From Cryptomeria japonica (lineage: Eukaryota; Streptophyta; Pinopsida; Cupressales; Cupressaceae), in contig NW_026729197.1 in assembly GCF_030272615.1 (NCBI RefSeq), positions 26,001 to 90,000 on the forward strand: a DNA stretch of 64,000 nucleotides, read 5' to 3'. Below are positions 59,501 to 64,000 of this stretch, in pieces (the stretch's first letter is position 1; the number at the start of each line of letters is the position of its first letter). Made by a program: the position numbers and the translations under genes. Under the pieces are notes generated by a model. The model saw only the letters and a list, made by a program, of their open reading frames with translations. It was not told where the DNA came from and searched no databases.

Positions 59501-60096
59501 CGGAACGCGGGTGCCATCTTGAGCCCTTCCTGATGCGCAGCCCAGGCAAGTTGTGCGCACCAAGGTGCCCACCCTGGCGGAGGTGCGCGCCCGGGGCAAA
59601 CCGGGCTCCGACTTCGTGCACTGCATGGTGCCCACCAAGGCGCGCAACCCAGCCAAGGTGCCCACCGCAGCGAAGGTGCACGCGAGGTGCGCACCCGAGG
59701 TGCACACCCGGGGCAAACCGGGCTCCGACTTCGTGCACGCCGCACCTTGGAGCACACTTCAGAGCGCTCCTTGGTACGCACCAGGGCGCGCAACCCAGCC
59801 AAGGTGCTCACCCCGGCGAAGGTGCACGCGAGGTGCGCACCCGGGGCAAACCGGGCTCGGACTTCGTGCACGCCGCACCTTGGAGCACACATCGGAGCGC
59901 TCCCGGGTTCGCACCAGCATTGCGCACCTTTGATGCGCTGCCTTCACTAATTTCCAGAAAAGGCAAAAAAAAGAAAAAAATGAGATTTTAAAATTTCCGT
60001 TTTGAAAGATAGTGAAAAAAACGGAACGCGGGTGCCATCTTGAGCCCGCCCTGGTGTGCAGCCCAGGCAAGTTGTGCGCACCAAGGCACCCACCCT

Positions 60097-60610
60097 GGCC
60101 AAGGTGGGTCACGGGGTGGGTCCTAGGGTGGGTAACGGGGTGGGTACTAAGGTGCGTGCCAAGGTGGGTCATAGGGTGGGTGCCAAGGTGGGCACCAGGG
60201 TGGGTGTGCACCAACCCTAGCCAGGGTAGGTCACGGGGTGGTTGTCGGGGTGGGCGTCAAGGAGCCAAGGTGGGTGGCAAGTAGCCAAGTTGCGTGCCAA
60301 GGTGGGTGTCGGGGTGGGTGCCAAGGATCCAAGGTGGGTGCCAAGGAACCAAGGTGGGTGTCTGGGTGGGTGCCGAGGTGGGAGCCAGGGTGGGTCCCAA
60401 GGTGAGTGCAAAGGTGGGTGCCAGGGTCAAGGTGAGTGCCAATGTGGGTTCCAAGGTGCCAGGGTCAGGGTGAGTGCCAATGTGGGTTCAAAGGTGCTAA
60501 GTTGGGTGCGAGGTTGGGTGCGAGGGTGGGTGGGTGCCAAGGTGTGCTAGGTGGAAGCCCGGGTGGGTCGGCATCCCATGGGTGTCGAGTTGGGTGCCTG
60601 ATGGGTGCTT
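60097..60610 (+). repeat. G-rich tract with G-quadruplex motif, unit 7
   Basis: The six-run G-quadruplex motif is at 60113-60144. No differences from unit 2 were seen. Confidence 0.87.
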
Positions 60611-61290
60611 CTTGTCAAGTTTTAGTCGTCGGGACTCATTTCGAGCCTTAGAGGTCGTTTCTTGTCCGGTTGCCCTGTCTTCGACCTGGGAACCCAATTT
60701 TGGTCCTCGGGTCCCATTTTTTTTTGTCTCGCATCCCACTTTTGGCCTGTGGCCTTTTCGGGGTCGATTCTCGTTTTGGGCATCAGAGCATGTTTCTTCT
60801 CCTAAAACCCAATATTTGTTTATTAAGTCTCGGAACACATTTTTGTTCTCGTGGACCCATCATGGGTCTTGGAACGCATTTGTGGTCCTTGGGTCCCATT
60901 TTGCATCCCGAAACTTGTGTTTTGGTGCTTGATCCCTATTTTGGGTGCCCACCTTGCACCAAGTGCGCACCCGGGGCAAACCGAGCGCCTTGGTGCACCG
61001 GGGCAAGATCGAGCGTGCACCCGAGGCGCCCCGAACATGCACCAAGGTGCACTCGGCCCACATGTGAGCGCAGGTCGTTGCGCCCGAGGTGGTGTGTGGG
61101 CACCGCGTTGCAGACGGGACACTGCACGCACACGACGCCCCCTCCAGGTGCACGCACGTAGGCCGGGCCGGGTGCACACCCGACGCCCTAGCAAGGTGCG
61201 CGCACCCGGGCAGGGCTCACACTTGGCGAACGGGGCGCACTTCGCGAGGGAGGGTGTGCACCTCGACGGGGGTGGGTGGCCGGGGTGGAT

Positions 61291-61340
61291 TCGCACGTGG
61301 GTCGCGGTTTGCTAAGTACACACTGCGACAAGCTCATAAC
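61291..61340 (+). promoter_or_regulatory. 5S upstream promoter region, copy 8
   Basis: TAAGTA lies at 61313-61318 and C at -1 (61340). It is identical to copy 1. Confidence 0.6.
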
Positions 61341-61458
61341 GGGTGCGATCATACCAGCGTTAGTGCACCGGATCCCATCAGAACTCCGCAGTTAAGCGCG
61401 CTTGGGCCGGAGTAGTACTGGGATGGGTGACCTCCCGGGAAGTCCCGGTGTTGCACCC
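61341..61458 (+). rRNA. 5S rRNA: 5S ribosomal RNA, copy 8
   Basis: This is the last 5S gene in the window and is identical to the others, with box A at 61391-61406 and box C at 61421-61432. Its spacer is cut by the window end. The T at 61589 links it to copy 7. Confidence 0.97.
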
Positions 61459-61471
61459 TTTTTTAGTTTTT
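61459..61471 (+). terminator. RNA polymerase III T-tract terminator, copy 8
   Basis: The double T run (six T, AG, five T) directly follows 5S copy 8. Confidence 0.9.
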
Positions 61472-64000
61472 CGCCGGGCGTCGCAATGCTATTTGAATAA
61501 ACCTTTTGCCCGTTTGCGTTCTCGTCGGGGCCGGGCCGGGCCGGGGTGCGCTGCCCGCACTACCGCGCGCGCGGGGGCGACACCGAGCTCGCACCCGAGG
61601 CGCCCCGAGCACACAGGCCACGGTGCAACCCGGGCGTTGTGCGCGCACCCCGGTGCGCCCGAGGTGCTGCGCGCGCACCCAGGTGAAATCGGTGTGCACC
61701 TCGGCCAGTGCGCGCTCGGTCGAGTCGCGCACGTTGGCCAAGGTGCACGGTGATGTTTCTTACTCTAAGGTTCCGCACCAGACGCCCGGGACAGGTGAGC
61801 GAAGCTGGGCGGGGCCGGGTGCGCGGCCGGGGCAGGTGCACGCAGCTGGAGAGAGCTTTGGAGCACACTTCGGAGCGCACCAATGATGCGCTCCATTCAA
61901 AAGTTTCCTGAAAAGGCAAAAAAAGTTGAGATTATAGAATTTCCCACTTGAGAGATTGTAAAAAAAAAAAATTTAAAATGAAGGAAACGCGGGTGCCAAG
62001 GTGTGCGCAGCCCAGCCAAGGTGTGCGCACCAAGGCGCCCACCCTGGCGAAGGTGCACGCAAGGTGCGCACCCGAGGCAAACCGGACAATTAACCCAACT
62101 TTCGACTTCGCGCGCACCTTGGAGCGCACTTCGGAGCGCTCCTTGGTGCGCACCAATCTTGGGCACCTCGGAGTGCACCATGGCGCCCACCAAGGTGCGC
62201 ACCCGGGGCAAACCGAGCTCCGACTTCGTGCGCACCTTGGAGCGCACGAAAGGTGCGCACCATGGCGCCCACCAAGGTGCGCAGCCCAGCCAAGGCGTGC
62301 GCATCAAGGTGCGCACCCTGGCGAAGGTGCGCACCCGGGGCAAACCGAGCTCCGACTTCGTGCGCACCTTGGAGCGCACAAAAGGTGCGCAACCCAGCCA
62401 AGGTGTGCGCACCCCGGTCAAACCGAGCTCCGAATCGTGCGCACCAGAGGTGCACGCCATCGTGCGCACCTTGGAGCACACTTCGGAGCCCTCCTTGGTG
62501 CGCGCCGATGTTGCGCACCTCGGAGCGCACCCGGGGAAAACAATGCAATTAACCCGACTTTCGACTTCGTGGGCACCTCGGAGCGCTCTCGGGTTCGCAC
62601 CTCGGAGCACACCGAGGTGCGCACCTTTGATGCGCTGCCTTCACCAATTTCCAGAAAAGGCAAGAAAACATTGAGAAGGTGTGCGCACCGAGGTGCCCAC
62701 CCTGGCGAAGGTGCACGCGAGGTGCGCACCCGGGGCAAACCGGGCTCCGACTTCGTGCACGCCGCACCTTGGAGCACACTTCGGAGCGCTCCTTGGTGCG
62801 CACCAGGGCGCGCAACCCAGCCGAGGTGCCCACCCCGGCGAAGGTGCACGCGAGGTGCGCACCCGGGGCAAACCGGGCTCCGACTTCGTGCACGCCATGG
62901 TGCCCACCGCGGCGAAGGTGCACGCGAGGTGCGCACCCGGGGCAAACCGGGCTCCGACTTCGTGCACGCCGCACCTTGGAGCACACTTCGGAGCGCTCCT
63001 TGGTGCGCACCATGGTGCCCACCAGGGCGCGCAACCCCGCCGAAGGTGCACGCGAGGTGCGCACCCGGGGCAAACCGGGCTCCGACTTCGTGCACGCCGC
63101 ACCTTGGAGCACACTTCGGAGCGCTCCTTGGTGCGCACCATGGTGCCCACCAGGGCGCGCAACCCCGCCGAAGGTGCACGCGAGGTGCGCACCCGGGGCA
63201 AACCGGGCTCCGACTTCGTGCACGCCATGGTGCGCACCGCGGCGAAGGTGCGCACCCGGGGCAAACCGGGCTCCGACTTCGTGCACGCCGCACCTTGGAG
63301 CACACTTCGGAGCGCTCCTTGGTGCGCACCAGGGCGCGCAACCCAGCCGAGGTGCCCACCCCGGCGAAGGTGCACGCGAGGTGCGTACCCGGGGCAAACC
63401 GGGCTCCGACTTCGTGCACGCCGCACCTTGGAGCACACTTCGGAGCGCTCCTTGGTGCGCACCATGGTGCCCACCAGGCCGCGCAACCCAGCCAAGGTGT
63501 GCGCACCAAGGTGCACGCGAGGTGCGCACCCGGGGCAAACCGGGGTCCGACTTCGTGCACGCCGCACCTTGGAGCACACATCGGGGCGCTCCCGGGTTCG
63601 CACCGGCGTTGCGCACCGTGGTGGGCACCTCGGAGCACACCAAGGTGGGCAGCGAGGTGCGCACCTTTGATGCGATGCCTTCACTAATTTCCATAAAAGG
63701 CAAAAAAAAAACGAGATTTTAAAATTTCCGTTTTGAAAGATAGTGAGAAAAAGGGAATGCTGGTGCCATCTTGAGCCCGCCCTGGTGCGCAGCCCAGCCA
63801 AGGTGTGCGCACCAAGGTGCCCACCCTGGCGAAGGTGCGCGCCCGGGCAATTAACCCAACTTCCAACTTCGCGCGCGCCAGGGTGGGAGCGCACCCAACA
63901 ACCGGGCCTGGGAAGAGCCAATGCGAGAAACCCCACCAAACGCTCTGACAAAAAAAGAGGGGGCGCTCCAGTAACCCCGCTTCGGAGCGCACCCTGGGCA
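61459..64000 (+). repeat. Partial 5S intergenic spacer, unit 8
   Basis: Segments: 3' flank 61459-61884; diverged module 61885-62637; short-monomer array 62638-63677; then the first 323 bp of block A (63678-64000), where the window ends. T at 61589 is shared with unit 7. No gene. Confidence 0.9.

Larger units (their letters stand above)
53536..61340 (+). repeat. 5S intergenic spacer, unit 7
   Basis: Segments: 3' flank 53536-53961; diverged module 53962-54714; short-monomer array 54715-55754; block A 55755-58106; block B 58107-59940; last AT island 59941-60096; G-rich tract 60097-60610; T-rich tract 60611-60944; 5' flank 60945-61340. It has T for G at 53666, shared with unit 8, and a private A for G at 55244 (CpG, inside the 128-bp monomer). 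The marker site 56998 is C. No gene. Confidence 0.9.
1..64000 (+). repeat. 5S rDNA tandem array with ~7.92-kb units (both ends open)
   Basis: Eight head-to-tail 5S genes recur at intervals of 7927, 7927, 7923, 7923, 7924, 7924 and 7923 bp. Everything between them is the same spacer, repeated with only scattered differences. Window position 1 matches 7924 and the window ends inside a unit, so the array extends past both edges. Unit limits by 5S start are: partial unit 0 (1-5869), unit 1 (5870-13796), unit 2 (13797-21723), unit 3 (21724-29646), unit 4 (29647-37569), unit 5 (37570-45493), unit 6 (45494-53417), unit 7 (53418-61340) and partial unit 8 (61341-64000). The length differences are fully explained by a handful of 1-2 bp indels. 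No 18S, 5.8S or 26S sequence was recognised, so 5S appears unlinked to 35S rDNA here. Confidence 0.95.

Overview
The window lies entirely inside a plant nuclear 5S ribosomal DNA tandem array. Eight 5S rRNA genes, all on the + strand and identical to each other by eye, start at 5870, 13797, 21724, 29647, 37570, 45494, 53418 and 61341. The repeat period is 7923-7927 bp, so there are seven complete units flanked by two partial ones. Both window edges fall inside a unit, so the array continues on both sides. I see no protein-coding gene, tRNA, transposon or 18S/5.8S/26S sequence. The many long open frames, on both strands and in overlapping frames, are by-products of GC-rich tandem repeats with few stop codons.

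The 5S sequence is of land-plant type. Its GGCCGG/CCCGG helix and GGGA/TCCC stem recall gymnosperm and other non-core-angiosperm 5S genes more than the GCGAG/CTCG form usual in angiosperms. This comparison is from memory, so the lineage (seed plant, perhaps gymnosperm or early-diverging) is an inference.

Every unit has the same layout, given here for unit 1 (5870-13796). It runs: the 118-bp 5S gene (5870-5987); a T-rich Pol III terminator (5988-6000); a GC- and CpG-rich 3' flank (to 6413); a diverged AT-island module (6414-7166); a truncated AT island followed by a tandem array of about 128-bp and 74-bp monomers (7167-8206); block A, with four AT-island modules (8207-10559); block B, a shorter copy of block A (10560-12394); a last AT island (12395-12550); a G-rich GGTGGGTGCCAA-type tract with strong G-quadruplex motifs (12551-13066); a T-rich tract (13067-13400); and a GC-rich 5' flank with the upstream promoter (13401-13796) leading into the next 5S gene.

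The striking feature is size. Plant 5S units are usually a few hundred bp to about 1 kb, whereas here a 118-bp gene sits in a 7.8-kb spacer with nested repeats at three scales. Units are almost identical. The few differences are private or neighbour-shared, and the substitutions are mostly G:C to A:T, as expected of homogenised, methylated repeats.
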